From Cunninghamia lanceolata (Eukaryota; Streptophyta; Pinopsida; Cupressales; Cupressaceae): DNA of 64,000 bases. Position 1 is the stretch's first letter; the number at the start of each line of letters is the position of its first letter. The translations under genes and the position numbers were made by a program. Positions 23,700 through 34,880 of the stretch are shown piece after piece. The notes under the pieces were generated by a model. It did not search any database and was not told the origin of the DNA. It saw only the letters and a program-made list of their open reading frames with translations. The stretch covers positions 3,703,001 to 3,767,000 of the forward strand of contig BSBN01000445.1 in the NCBI GenBank assembly GCA_027924645.1. Direction: 5' to 3'.

Positions 23700-24690
23700 A
23701 CAAGGTGATCTCCCCCTCTATCTAAGAGTCATGTTTATGAATATTCCATTAAATGTGTAATGACCGACGATGGGTGTGCAATAAACATAGTCTTTTTCTC
23801 CCTTCTTCAAAGAATGGGTTATGATGAAACTCAAATCACACAAGAATCTTCCATCCTTAGAGTTCATGATAACCCAAGCATCCAAACCATTGGTAAGGTC
23901 AATCTTCAAATCACATTGGGCCCCAAAACTCTACTAACTAAATTTCACATCATCAACAAAGAAACCACTTACAACATGATCCTAAGGAGGCCTTGGATCC
24001 ATAGGATGAGGATTGTTCCCTCCACGTTATTTCATGTAATCCACTTCACACATGGGACAAACAAATGTCATCAAAGGAGACCCTGATCCTTTTAAGCTTT
24101 ATAGAGTTGAATAAGTCAAAAACAAGGGAAAGACCATGGAAACCATCAGTGACCTAAAAATCAACACTTTTTAAAAAGGAGAGACATCAAAACAAATTTC
24201 AAATTTAGCTAAGACCTCAAAATACATAGGGAAGGGGACAATAGGAGAATTCCTCTTTGATTCTCACTCAACAAAGTCTTATTCTCAATTCAACTTAGTA
24301 GCCATTCATGTCAAGCCATATATGAGAATCCATATAGTTAAGACCACCAAGCAAAAAGAAGAACTAGAACCCACACAAAAACTAGGAGAGTCAACGTCAA
24401 TTCCAATTGCCCCTCAAAAGTTCAAAACAAACATTAAAATTCAAAAAGAACAAAAAATGATAAATCTAGGGGGGAAATTATCAAACAATGAAACATGTGA
24501 GTACAAAAATCTTCTCACTGAATTCAAAGACATTTTTACACTGGGTCTTCAAGTATCCTTACAAAGACTTTCAAGTGAAGTTCATACCAAATTGGATAGG
24601 TCCATACTTAGTTAAGGAAGATGTCAAAGATGACACTTCCCTCTTGTGCACTATGAAAGGAAAAGAGTTTAGTATCTAAAAACTTTGTAA
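23700..24690 (+). pseudogene. Gypsy-E protease joined to the integrase C-terminus
   Basis: From 23760 the frame reads MTDDGCAINIVFFSLLQRM, a retropepsin-like active site (Asp-Asp-Gly), then RRPWIHRMRIVPSTL, the conserved segment after the protease that Gypsy-D also has (GRPWIHAMKVVPST). After stops it resumes at about 24265-24540 with YMRIHIVKTT and YKNLLTEFKDIFT, the start of the reverse transcriptase region. At about 24545 it jumps, with a frame change, to FQVKFIPNWIGPYLVKE, which corresponds to GKFEPNWLGPYVI near the integrase end of Gypsy-D. The whole reverse transcriptase, RNase H and integrase core is therefore missing. Confidence 0.7.
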
Positions 24691-25640
24691 AATGTCAAAA
24701 ATCCAAAAAAGTATAAAATCATTAAAAATCAAAATTTTGCATTCTTCATTATGTTCCACCATGCATTTTGTGAGTGATATTTGTCCAATTTTTGTCCTAG
24801 GAAGGAGTCTACATTTTCTTAGGTATATGTTGACCCTTTAATCTTTTGAGATCCCTTATGATCATGATTGTCACTTATCACTTATCTTGGTGAAAACATT
24901 TGGTGGCACTCAAACCCTTGTTTTTCCTGGCCAAAAATGCTAGGGGCATCATACCTTTATAGGAAGCAATAAAAAAATATGAGTGAATAAAAAATGAGAG
25001 AAATTAAAAAAATAAGACTATGAGAAAGAAAAAGAGAGATCATAAGAGAGAGAATACTAAAGCAACCAGAAAGAAAAATATCAAAAAATTAAGCAAAATG
25101 AGAGAATTAGAAAAGACATTGCAAAATATAAAAATAAGATGGAAAAACAAGAAAGAAGTATTTTAAAAAAGAGAAATAAATGAAAAGAGAAGATTATTTA
25201 TGTCTATACTCTTGAGTGGAGATAAATCTAATCTTGAATCTATGAGGGTGACATATATCAAAGGAAATAAAAAATAAAGGCACAAAGCACACATACGCAC
25301 TAGCCAAGCAAAACCAACAGTCTAACTATATTTAGGACCATTTTCTATTCTAGAGCCCTTCCTTTACCCTAGGTCTATCTTGTTGGCCATCTTTGATCTA
25401 AGTCTAGAAGGTACTAATACAATTTGTTTCTTGTTTAAGTTGAAATATTGTCAAAGTGTTTTGTCTAGATAAGGATCAGTGTTTAGCCTTCTGTAAAACC
25501 CAAAATTAGGAACATTCCATCTCTTCCTTATTTCCACTCGAGTCCCTAATCCTATCCCAAAGTTTAATAGGTCTCCCTATACCAAGTCAAATCTCAATCC
25601 TCTAGGTCAAAAATCCTACTAAAGAGCATTCACATTGTTT
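24691..25640 (+). other. 3' non-coding part of Gypsy-E
   Basis: AT-rich, with a purine-rich stretch of AGAGAGAAA words (25010-25200). No LTR start or polypurine tract could be fixed. The boundary with the Gypsy-C2 LTR is approximate. Confidence 0.35.
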
Positions 25641-26903
25641 GTTCCACTTGCATTCAAATCAAACATAAAAAACAATAAACATGTCATAACATCATGGAAT
25701 TCATAGCACTTAGAACATACTACTTTTCATTCCATATTTGTGAATCACTTTCAACACAATGTGGATAAAGATATTTGGCTATGGATTGATAGAAGATTAG
25801 ATGGAGATTGGATATGGATAAAGGGGCTAGAATGATTTTGGCATGGTAAGGGTATGATGAGAGGAGATGAGGGAAATTTTGGCATAGTGATGATAGGATG
25901 AAGAAGTTATTAAAATGGCTTAAATAAGGGCTCTATTTATAGATTTTTGGTAAAAAGATGGAGGGTGAGGATTGAAAGTTTAGATCAATGGCTAGGAATA
26001 CTTGAGGATTAGGGTTTGGATTGAATTTGTAGTCTTGTGACAAGTGTCACAAGAGGGTTGGACAAGAGGGATCAAAGGCTAAGATTTGATCAATAAGATT
26101 GGATGGCTCCCATTATTTGTGAATTTTAAATTCACATGGGGAAGGGTGATGAGAATTAAAATGAATTAAAATTTTATTTTTGGGAAGAGTTGGATGTGAA
26201 AAGTGAATGATATGACAAGTAAATGAATTAAAAATTCATTTCATGGGGGAGTGTGAATTAAAAATTCAAATTTATGTGGAAGTGTGACGGTTGAAGGACA
26301 CGTGTAATTATGGGTTCTTACACATGTACGCTAAAAAAGAGGAAGATGTGACCTTTTGAATAAAAAATTGATTTTTATTCAAAGTGTGTTGGAGGATGGG
26401 TTAAGAAATATTTGACCAACCTAATCAATAGGATTATCTTAATTAATGTGGCTGGAGGAAATTAGTGAGTGGGCTAATGAGAGGTTAAAATTAATTAAAT
26501 AAGGGTTTATTTAATTAATTTAGGTCTAGGAGATAGGTAGGGTAGGGTAGCTAATTAAATAATTGCTATTTAATCAACTAGGCTAGGTTTAGGTTGATTA
26601 GTAGGGTGGATTAATTAAATAAGCATTATTTACCTAATTAATAAGGATTAGGGAGATGGACAATTAACTAAATAAATATTGAGAATATTTATTTAATTAA
26701 TGAGGGATAGTGTTGTAAGGTATAGTGATAAATTAAATAAATTGATTGATCATAAAGGATGGATAAATGAACATTAAGGGTAGACTATTAGGGATTAATT
26801 AATTAAATAAAATGAATTTATTTAAAATTAATAGGAGAGATAATTGGTGGTGTAGAGATACAGGAAATTGGTTTGCAGAGCAAGTCAATTTTAGGTGTCT
26901 ACA
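25641..26903 (-). repeat. 3' LTR of Gypsy-C2 (left end approximate)
   Basis: On the minus strand it starts TGTAGACACCTAAAATTG at 26903. It holds four AT palindromes (26490-26825), hairpins at 26355-26385 and 26117-26133 (GTGAATTTTAAATTCAC, perfect), and a TATA box at 25935-25942 (CTATAAAT on the minus strand). The left end lies somewhere near 25640-25700. Confidence 0.65.
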
Positions 26904-26952
26904 TTTGCCTCTCTTTGAAATAGTGTTGCGGCTATGTAACATTATTTCAAAG
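26904..26952 (-). promoter_or_regulatory. Polypurine tract and adjacent hairpin of Gypsy-C2
   Basis: The minus strand reads AAAGAGAGGCAAA just before the LTR start. 26913-26952 forms a 17-base stem, CTTTGAAATAGTGTTGC with GTAACATTATTTCAAAG, with only two mismatches. Gypsy-D has a shorter version at 36029-36064. Confidence 0.6.
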
Positions 26953-29330
26953 AAGTTAAAATATAGAGTTGGATTAGATAGAAAAAGATTTTGGATTAGA
27001 AGAATAGGGTAAGGTTTAGGGATGATTGGTAAGGGTGATTCCCCCTCGAGAGGACAGGCGAGTTCCAAGAACATGGGTGTGCTCTCGGAATGGATTAAAC
27101 GAATTGGTAGAAGTGGTTGGAGGATAAGGAGTGAGATGAAAGATTGATGGTTTCAGGTAGATTGGTTGACGGATGATCATTGTGCTAAAAAATGATTTAG
27201 AGAAATCCTAGGTTTGTTATAGCAAACTGGATATTTTCACCAAGGTATAGAAGACCAAGGTGATGATGTTTATCCAACATTTGCATGGGCTAGACACGCA
27301 AACAAGAGGGTGATCCCATGCATGCGCAAGATAGTACAACCTTGTTTAGATGAGGGAAGGGGACTCATAACATATGCCCTTAATACACAAAAGGTATGAT
27401 GAACCTTAGATACACAAGGAGATCTATATGCTAGAACAAACTAGGTACGATCCACAAGATATGAATACTAGCTTGGAGTAATGAGACCAACCCACAAGCA
27501 CATCATATGAAAGCAAGACTATGCCCCATTCTAGATGTTTTCACCACATACCATGATATAGTGAGATCAAGGTAGTTTTGATGTGATCTTTGAATAGGAC
27601 AAAAGATAAATGTCAAAAACCAAAAGACCAACAAACCAAACAAATAGCCATTGTATCTCTTGCCAAGATGGATGATGATTGATGGATTCAGCCTATTGTA
27701 GGAATGATATATCCATTAAGGCAGGAACCAATGGATGATATTGATGGTTGATGTTGTTGGATTGGCATAAGATATGATGGTTACAAGTTGTGGTTGATGT
27801 TGTTTTGATAGTTGATGATTTTTGTTAAGGGATTATTCTTTGATAGGTGATGCGATGTGGATATTGTATTTGGATCTAGTGTAAGCTTAGGGGATAGGGA
27901 CCATCCAAGTAGGTTGGATGGGTGCATCTTGTGTACCTGAGTATTGGAAACTTCCTTCGTATTCTAGACTGCCTACATACCCTGTATCCATGGGATCAAG
28001 GCACATTAAGATGCGGGTGGTGATGATATATAGTTCTAATTTGTGATGATGATGTGAGATAATTTATTGGTGATAAGGTGTTTAGGTTGGTGATGAGATG
28101 TTGATGGAATTATGTTGATTTTGGGATGGATGTATTTATTTGGATTTTGTGGATATTGGTGGTGTAGAGATATGGGAAATTGGTTTGCGAAGCAAGTCAA
28201 TTTTAGGTGTCTATAGTAGCCTTAAGCTAGATACCAATGATAAGAGACAACCGATTCTATCGATGAGACATGATAGGATGATGAGGATGAGATGATAAGG
28301 GGTTAATGGATAATAGATAATGGATAAGAATGATGAGTGATAAAGGGATAGAGAGTAAAAGGAAAGGATGCAAAGATGAAAGGATTGGGTAATAGATGGG
28401 GGAACGATATATGTATAACATGACTTAGTGGAATATCATATCAGATAGGAGGGAAAGATGAAAAAGGTTAGAAAGGTGGCATCCTTTGTGTCTGCATACT
28501 AGATACAACCTTCATATTCTAGATTGTTTGCATACCCTGTATCCATGGGATCAAGGTACATGAGGATGTGGGTTGTGATCTATGTAGTTCTAGTAGATTG
28601 ATGAGTGGGATGATGAGATGATGGGGATGAAATCATAAGGGGATAATGGATAAGAAGGAAAGGATAGGGGATTAGGGAGGATAGGTAGGTGATGGAGGAT
28701 GATGGATGTGGGATGGGGGAGGTGGATAGAGGAAGTGTGAAGGTTATCTCCAAGGACTAAATCACTTAGGAAGGGGATGCCCCACTCTAGATATGTCATG
28801 CATGACTAGGTGTTATGATGGTGGGGATGGATGGACATTATAGGAGATGCTTCAAAAGGATGTATGCCAAAAGGTATCTAAAGCATGTTTCACATATTAT
28901 GCCACTATCCTAAAAAGGATCACAAGGAAGGAAGGAGGATGGGAAGACGATATTATGGATAAGAAGGTGTGGTGGATAGGGATAGGGAAGGGGATTAACA
29001 GATAAGTAGATGGATAGGATGATAGGATACAGATATGTGATGGGAGGGGAAATGATAGGCAAGGTGAGATTTACCCCCAAGTGTAGGGTGCGAATAGATG
29101 AAGGATTACAAATGATGCCCATGAGGGGTTTTCATCATGGCACTTGCCCAAGGCACCATGAGGAGTGGTTTTCACCATTGGATGGATTTATTTCTCTTTA
29201 CCTTTTTTTTTCTTTTTTTTTGTGATTTTTTGGAATGATGGGATGCAATGGATGGATTTGGATAGAGAAGAGGGTGGTATGAAGGATGAGGGGGACTCAA
29301 GAGTCTATTTCCATAGCAAGGTGATAGTGT
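26953..29330 (-). other. 3' non-coding region of Gypsy-C2
   Basis: GATG-rich DNA without genes. It contains an internal duplication about 555 bases apart (CCCTGTATCCATGGGATCAA at 27980 and 28537). A copy of the LTR tip lies at 28154-28213. Near 29130-29180 are GGTTTTCA(C/T)CAT words that also occur in the matching region of Gypsy-D (37980-38105). Confidence 0.55.
28154..28213 (-). repeat. Stray copy of the Gypsy-C2 LTR tip
   Basis: This segment repeats 26843-26903, the first 60 bases of the LTR on the minus strand, with a few changes (ATTGGTGGTGTAGAGATA, then AAGTCAATTTTAGGTGTCTA). It lies 1.25 kb inside the element and is not followed by a polypurine tract. Confidence 0.7.
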
Positions 29331-30715
29331 TGTTGCAAGTATGGGCCTAACCGGTATTGTTATTGATGTCAACATACTCCTATTTCATTGATGTCAAGGA
29401 TTGGATGAGTTGTGTGTTGAGGATATTGAGAAAATTAGTCCTATCAGAAATAGAGAAGAATAGTGAAGATAGTGAAGCTCTATGAAGTGAAGATCCCAAC
29501 TAAGATGAAGATCAGAGGATGTGCATCAAAGGGTTTGTACATATGTGTCTAAACGTAATCTAGTAAAGATTTGAGAGGTCCACATGAAGATTTGAAGAAC
29601 TTATGGCCATACAAGTAAAACTAGTTCTAGCAGATGTTCAGAGGTGACAGAGTGACACAAATATGTCCGGTGAGATCTAGAAATGCAATATCTTGTTCTA
29701 CAAATTTGGTGGAGTGTTTAGGAAGTCAATGTGAATTCACAACTCAATTGGTTTGTTGTCTAGAGGTCCACAAGCATCTATTCCAATATGACAGTATTGA
29801 CAAACTGTGTTCTTAAGGTTTTAGATGAAGAAGAGAATGATTTCAGTAAGCAGAAGTAGTGTGGATGTTCTTGGTGATTTAGGCAAGCTTGTGGAGATCT
29901 CTATTTTGTGTTCAGTTCATGTTGATGGTCTGCATTAAAGATTGAGCTCGTAATTGAAGAATTACTTCCAGATGATGATGTTCTTCCTAAACTTGGCTAA
30001 CTGGATAATTTACACATCTTGTAGATGATCTTGAAGATGTTTTGTGAAGGATGGCATGTTCCTCAAAGAAGATTTAAGTCCTAGATCTGTGTGGCCGAAA
30101 GTGTGGTGATTCACATGAATTCTTTTGTAATAAGTCAAGTTGTATTTGTGTATTTGCTCTGTAAAGTATGCTGACTTTGATGATTATCCCAAAGTCCATG
30201 TCTTGTATAAATAAGAGTTGTGAAGTCATTTCAAATGTATCTTAGTGAAGATGAGAGTGTGGTAGAGAGGAGAAGAGTGAAAGGCAAAGTAGGAGTGTTG
30301 AGCTTAAATAGAACTAACTCAAGCATGGTGAAGATGCTATTCTTTAGTTCAAGTATGTAATATTTATTATCCTGTAGATAGTGTGTCTCCTATAGGAAGT
30401 GGATCTCTTGTGAGCAGTGTGCTCGGGCAGTGAGCCCTAATTGGCATGTGCCATTTTGTTCTTCTTATTCTTTTAATAGAGAATACAATCTTGGGTTAGT
30501 CACCCCGTGGTTTTTCCCTTAACCGGGTTTTCCACATTAAAACCTTGGTGTCATATGTGTTAATGTGTTTCTACTCTTGAATTGTTGCATTATGTTTCCA
30601 TGATTGATTTATTATTATGCTACTGAATTACAAGAAGGATTTAAGTGATTAATAAAAGAAAGTTTTGGGACAACTAATTCACCCCCCCTCTTAGTTGTCT
30701 ATCTTGAAACTAATA
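29331..30715 (+). repeat. 5' LTR of Copia-1 (1385 bases)
   Basis: Starts TGTTGCAAGTATGGGCC and ends GAAACTAATA, where the 3' LTR ends AACA. It has an extra duplicated segment, about 25 bases, near 29360-29385 that the 3' LTR lacks. TATA box TATAAATA at 30206-30213. The block GTGGTTTTTCCCTTAACC near 30508 is shared with the other Copia LTRs. Confidence 0.92.
30206..30213 (+). promoter_or_regulatory. TATA box of the Copia-1 5' LTR
   Basis: TATAAATA in CTTGTATAAATAAGAG, unchanged in the 3' LTR at 52319-52326. About 500 bases of R-U5 follow. Confidence 0.65.
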
Positions 30716-30717
30716 AT

Positions 30718-30729
30718 TGGTATCAGATC
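30718..30729 (+). promoter_or_regulatory. Primer-binding site of Copia-1
   Basis: TGGTATCAGATC, two bases after the LTR end. One base differs from TGGTATCAGAGC, which pairs with the initiator-Met tRNA. Confidence 0.85.
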
Positions 30730-30740
30730 CAAGTTCCTCT

Positions 30741-33417
30741 TGTTGGCATTTCTTCTGAATCAGCATTAGGGTTTGCCACTTCTAATGCACAGGCATATTC
30801 AGGCCAACTGAATACAGGAGGTTGCGTGAGCTCCTCCCCTTCACTTCTGGTTCTGCCGCACCAAGGGGGGTATCCCTATAACTCAAGATGTAACCTTGAC
30901 TAGCTCAAAGATAGAAAGATCTAACTTGACAACAACAGGCAGAATACTCTCATGTATGGACCAAGATCTGCATGATAGATCACAAGGCTGGCAACATTCT
31001 TGGACATGATGTCTGGTTGGGTATGAGAGCATGCAGGGGGTTCCTAATCCTACTCCTACAACTAACAGGTGGAAGTATGAAATGGTTTAATATGAATTTG
31101 GATGCAAAGCTGGACAAGGTGTATAACACAAGAACACAGCATGATTGGTGCCTATCCAGGGCTTGGAGTCAGTAGACATACACCTGTGAATGATCAGCAT
31201 GAATAGCTAAAACTGGATTTCAGGGGGATACACATGATATCTGCCTTACAGATATCTCCCAATAAAGAGTGTCAAGTTATCTCTACTTATGGCATCCCTA
31301 CTGCAGTATACCCTTCCCAATGTTCAACCTGAAAACATTTTAATCTGCCCCTTGAGCAGAGGTTCAAAGATCAGACATTCAACATAGGAATTCTATGCTC
31401 TAGAATCTAAACATAAGCAAACATCCAGATCCAGAAGAAGGATACATGCAATACTGGAGACAGAATTAACACAACACATGCTAAGACAGCATTACTCATA
31501 CAAGATCAACCATGAAATCAGTGGATTCATGCCAAGTCCTACAACAGGAGATACATAAACTCACAAGATAGAATGTACAGAGCAACCAGATCAGCTGGTT
31601 TTGGATTACAGAGCCAAAAATCCACAACTTTCAACAACCTTGAATGAATAACATCGTCTGCCATATATAGCAGGAGGATGTATTCAGCATTAACTACCAG
31701 GTTGACCAAAACTCCCACCAGATATACAGTATGATAAAAATGGCGCCCAAACATTAATGCAGCAGGTAGGGGAGGAGACAGGAAGATTTTTCGAGCCTTG
31801 CACCGCCGCCTAGGGATTCAGATCTTCAATCAGGTACTACATCAGCCCACGCCATCGCCCATACCTCTGCAACAATCACCATTAATGGCGCACCAACCCG
31901 CGGCCTTGGGAAGATCATCAAACAGACTATCGCAAGCATTTCCCGCCGAGATTCATCATCATGATATTTGAAAATGCAGGATATCAATATCCCACATGCA
32001 CCCCGCGATGACCTCTTTAACACTTTATATACTAGGTCATGAGCATATATGATGTTGGTGCTTTTGCTCCTGACGACACTAGTATAGGACTTCATCATCA
32101 TCATCCTCCAGCAGCATGATATCCTGTTGTTCGAAATATCACCCTGACGTCATCATGATATTGCAATACAACCGCATGATAATCGCCTTCATCGGCACAA
32201 CCTGATCCATCGGAGAAACATCCTCCTGCTGAGCCTATACCAAAAGTCTGGCCGATGAACATCCTGATGACGTCATCATCATATCTGCCTACTGCGCACT
32301 TCCTCATATCCGGATGACGTCATCATCATGTTTGCAAATGTCGGGAGATCTCTTCAAGATGATCAGTGTTAGAAATATGACCCCCCCGGACCTTGATGAC
32401 GTCATCATCATATTAACATCATCATGATATTCGGAAGACAACCGGATATTTGGAAATATCCTCCTGATGCACAAATATCAGGTTGCACTGTAGCTCCTCT
32501 ATAAGATCGGGGCGATAACTGAATATGATGACGCTGCTTGAAAAGATCACCCCCAGTAGATAATGCGCGAAGCTGGCAGGCGGATATCTCCTTGATATCA
32601 GCATCATCATGATGCTGGAACAAACACACACTCGAGTGATATGAAAATATCACCCCCTCCTTCAGAAATATCATGATGCACACAGGCAGAAAGAACCGGA
32701 TATCACCCTGATATAAGGATGACGTCAGCATCATCAGGATGACAAAACAACGAACAAGAGGTGATACAACATCATCAGGATGATATTGACTAAGATCATC
32801 CTGACGTTCAAAATATGATGACCCTAGTGAATATCGGGTCGCACTTAGAACTCTTCAACAACATCATTAGGATGATCATAACCAAGATCACCCGATGATA
32901 AAAATATCACCCCGGCGAAATATCATGAAGGCAGAAAATATGATGACCTCCGCAAGCAGCAGGATGATAACTGGAAATATGATGATGATGACGACCCTTA
33001 GGAAAAAACAAGTTAGGTCGAGCAACTCAAAGAATAACCCCTTCAGAATAACAGGGCAACATCATCATCATGTTTGGGCAAGGTGATAAATGCAAGATCA
33101 CCGGATACTTCGAAAAATCACCCTCGCAAGCAGATCAGGGCGCACTGTAGCTCATCAGCATCATCAGGATAAAACCCAAACATCACCCGACAGCGAAATA
33201 TGATGATGACGATGAGAAAACCGGTCGACGGAGAACATGATGATGCTGACCTTCATTGAAACAAACATGATGATGATGACCTCCTCCTCAAGAAAAAATG
33301 ATGATGTAGCTGAAAAATGCTGAGGAGGTCCATCACTTAGAACATTTTTTGGATACTTAGGGAGAGTGCCTGAATGAAAATTGCTCAAAAAACTACCAGT
33401 CAATTCAGGCACTAACA
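30741..33417 (-). mobile_element. Solo LTR (Gypsy-B, related to Gypsy-A), 2677 bases
   Basis: Bounded by TGTTGGCATTTC on the left and GGCACTAACA on the right, with the duplication CCTCT at 30736-30740 and 33418-33422. There is no internal region, so this is a solo LTR left by recombination. A TATA box on the minus strand (CTATATATGG, 31664-31670) about 920 bases from the left end gives the direction. The U3 half (31850-33300) is full of CATCATCATGATATT words and has five TGACGTCA palindromes, as in the Gypsy-A LTRs, but the ends differ from Gypsy-A. It sits in the Copia-1 leader 12 bases after the primer site. The reading frames in it are not protein-like. Confidence 0.85.
32144..32727. promoter_or_regulatory. 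Cluster of five TGACGTCA palindromes in the solo LTR U3
   Basis: TGACGTCA at 32144-32151, 32268-32275, 32315-32322, 32397-32404 and 32720-32727, several inside the longer palindrome TGATGACGTCATCA. This is the core recognised by plant TGA-type bZIP factors. Binding is inferred. Confidence 0.6.
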
Positions 33418-33453
33418 CCTCTAAAAGAGCTTAACCACCTGAGGAGATCTAGG

Positions 33454-34545
33454 ATGTCTTCCTACAAGAAGGATAGTCCGAGGTTTGATGGAACCAATTA
33501 CACTCTTTGGAAAAGCTGCAAGGAATGTCACTTGCAATGTATGGGAATGCAATATTGGATCATGGCTTCAAAGAAGTATGTTCCTCCAAAGGATGGTCTG
33601 ACAAATGTAGATGAAATAAAAGATGTTGAAGACAATCTTCAGGATAAAGAAGCTTTACTAAGTGCCTTATCTGATTCAGAGTTGACAAATGTTATAGATT
33701 TAAAAACTGCATATGAGATTTGGGAAAAATTAGAACTTCTGCATGAAGGAGACAAATATGTTAAATGCGCCAAGATACAGAGTCTGAAAGGAAAATTTGA
33801 AAACTTGAAGATGAATGAAGATGAAAATATCACTACATTTATGCCAAAAGTAAATGAGCTTTTTTGTGGCATTAGGTGTGCTGGTGGAATCTTAGATGAA
33901 GATGAGATTGTTGTCAAAGTTCTCAATTCTCTACCTCCTTACAAACACAAGGTTGTTGCTATTGAAGAATTCATATCTTTTTCAAATATCACAAGGGATC
34001 AATTGGTTGGAAAATTAGCTACATTTGAATTGGTTGAGTTTGGAGATGCACCCCCCAAGACTGAATCTACATTCAAAGCTAGTGCCTCTGTAAAAGGCAA
34101 ATAAAAGTTTGATCTAGGAGAGAACTCCTCAAAGAAACTATCATGGTATGAAAAAGCGAGAAAAGATCTAGAAGAAGATGAAGCAAAAGCTGCTCAACTT
34201 GAAGCCCTTATTACAAAAAGACTACCACGAGGATTTGGTAAGTATAAAGGAAAATTGCCCTTCAAATGTTTCAACTGCAATAAGATTGGTCATTTTGCTT
34301 CAAGGTGTCCGAAAAGATTTTCAAGGGCAAATCCAAATAGATCAAGATTCCAAAAGAAATGTTACTATGTTCATGAAGATGATGATGATGAAGGAGTAAC
34401 TGATGATGAATCAGAGACAAGAAACAAATCCAGAAGTGACTGGGTGTTTATTACCATCAAGGAAGAAGATCCAATTCCCTCTAAATCTGTCAATCATAAA
34501 ATGATAGAAAGAGCTTTGGCTGCACAAGTTGAAGAAAAGGATGAC
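33454..34545 (+). pseudogene. Copia-1 gag
   Basis: The ATG at 33454 lies 31 bases after the solo LTR's target copy. The N-terminus (MSSYKKDSPRFDGTNYTLWK) and DIVVKVLNSLPPYKHKV-like segments are typical of Copia gag. A single TAA at 34102 interrupts the frame, which otherwise continues through a Lys/Glu-rich stretch to a CCHC zinc knuckle at 34267-34308 (CFNCNKIGHFASRC) and an acidic tail. The stop probably replaced a Gln codon. Gag packages element RNA in the cytoplasm. This copy is broken by that one stop. Confidence 0.88.
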
Positions 34546-34880
34546 TAGGTCATTAACAGTGGATGCTCCCAGCATATGACAGGTGACAGAAATAAGTTCA
34601 TAGATTCGGAAAGATATGAAGGAGGAGTGGTAAAATTTGGTGATAATTCTGCTGGTAGAATCAGATGTAGAGGAACTATTTCTTTTGATGGAAAGAACAA
34701 AACTAGTAATGTAATGTATATTGAAGGTCTAAAGCACAATCTTCTCAGTGTTGGATAGTTGGTGGACAAAGGTTATGATCTCTGATTCAAAAATGGAAAA
34801 TGTAAGATCTTTGAAAGTTCTGGAACAGAGATTGCATCTGGTACTCAAACAAAAGGTAACATCTTCCACTTGGTTGGTAC
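34546..34880 (+). pseudogene. Copia-1 protease fragment with mutated active site
   Basis: After a TAG at 34546 that replaces the usual Trp, the frame reads VINSGCSQHMTGD. The family has Asp-Ser-Gly-Cys here, so the catalytic Asp is Asn (codon AAC at 34555-34557, a single G to A change from GAC). The fold continues with TSNVMYIEGLKHNLLSVG to a TAG at 34756, and Gypsy-D interrupts after 34880. Inactive on three counts. Confidence 0.85.

Larger units (their letters stand above)
23095..25640 (+). mobile_element. Gypsy-E, internally deleted Gypsy fragment
   Basis: A plus-strand Gypsy remnant lies between element F and the Gypsy-C2 LTR. Only the protease region and the extreme end of integrase are recognisable, 1 kb apart. 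I could not define LTRs for it, so both outer limits come from its neighbours. Confidence 0.5.

Noticed and set aside
32260..32410. TGATGACGTCATCA palindromes as a CRISPR-like or recombination array
   Set aside because: Spacing is irregular, spacers are similar low-complexity DNA, and the context is LTR U3, so transcription-factor sites are more plausible.
31826..32734. Minus-strand frames in the solo LTR
   Set aside because: Met/His/Asp-rich translations of CATCATGATG repeats. Composition is low-complexity and nothing is conserved with the Gypsy-A LTRs.
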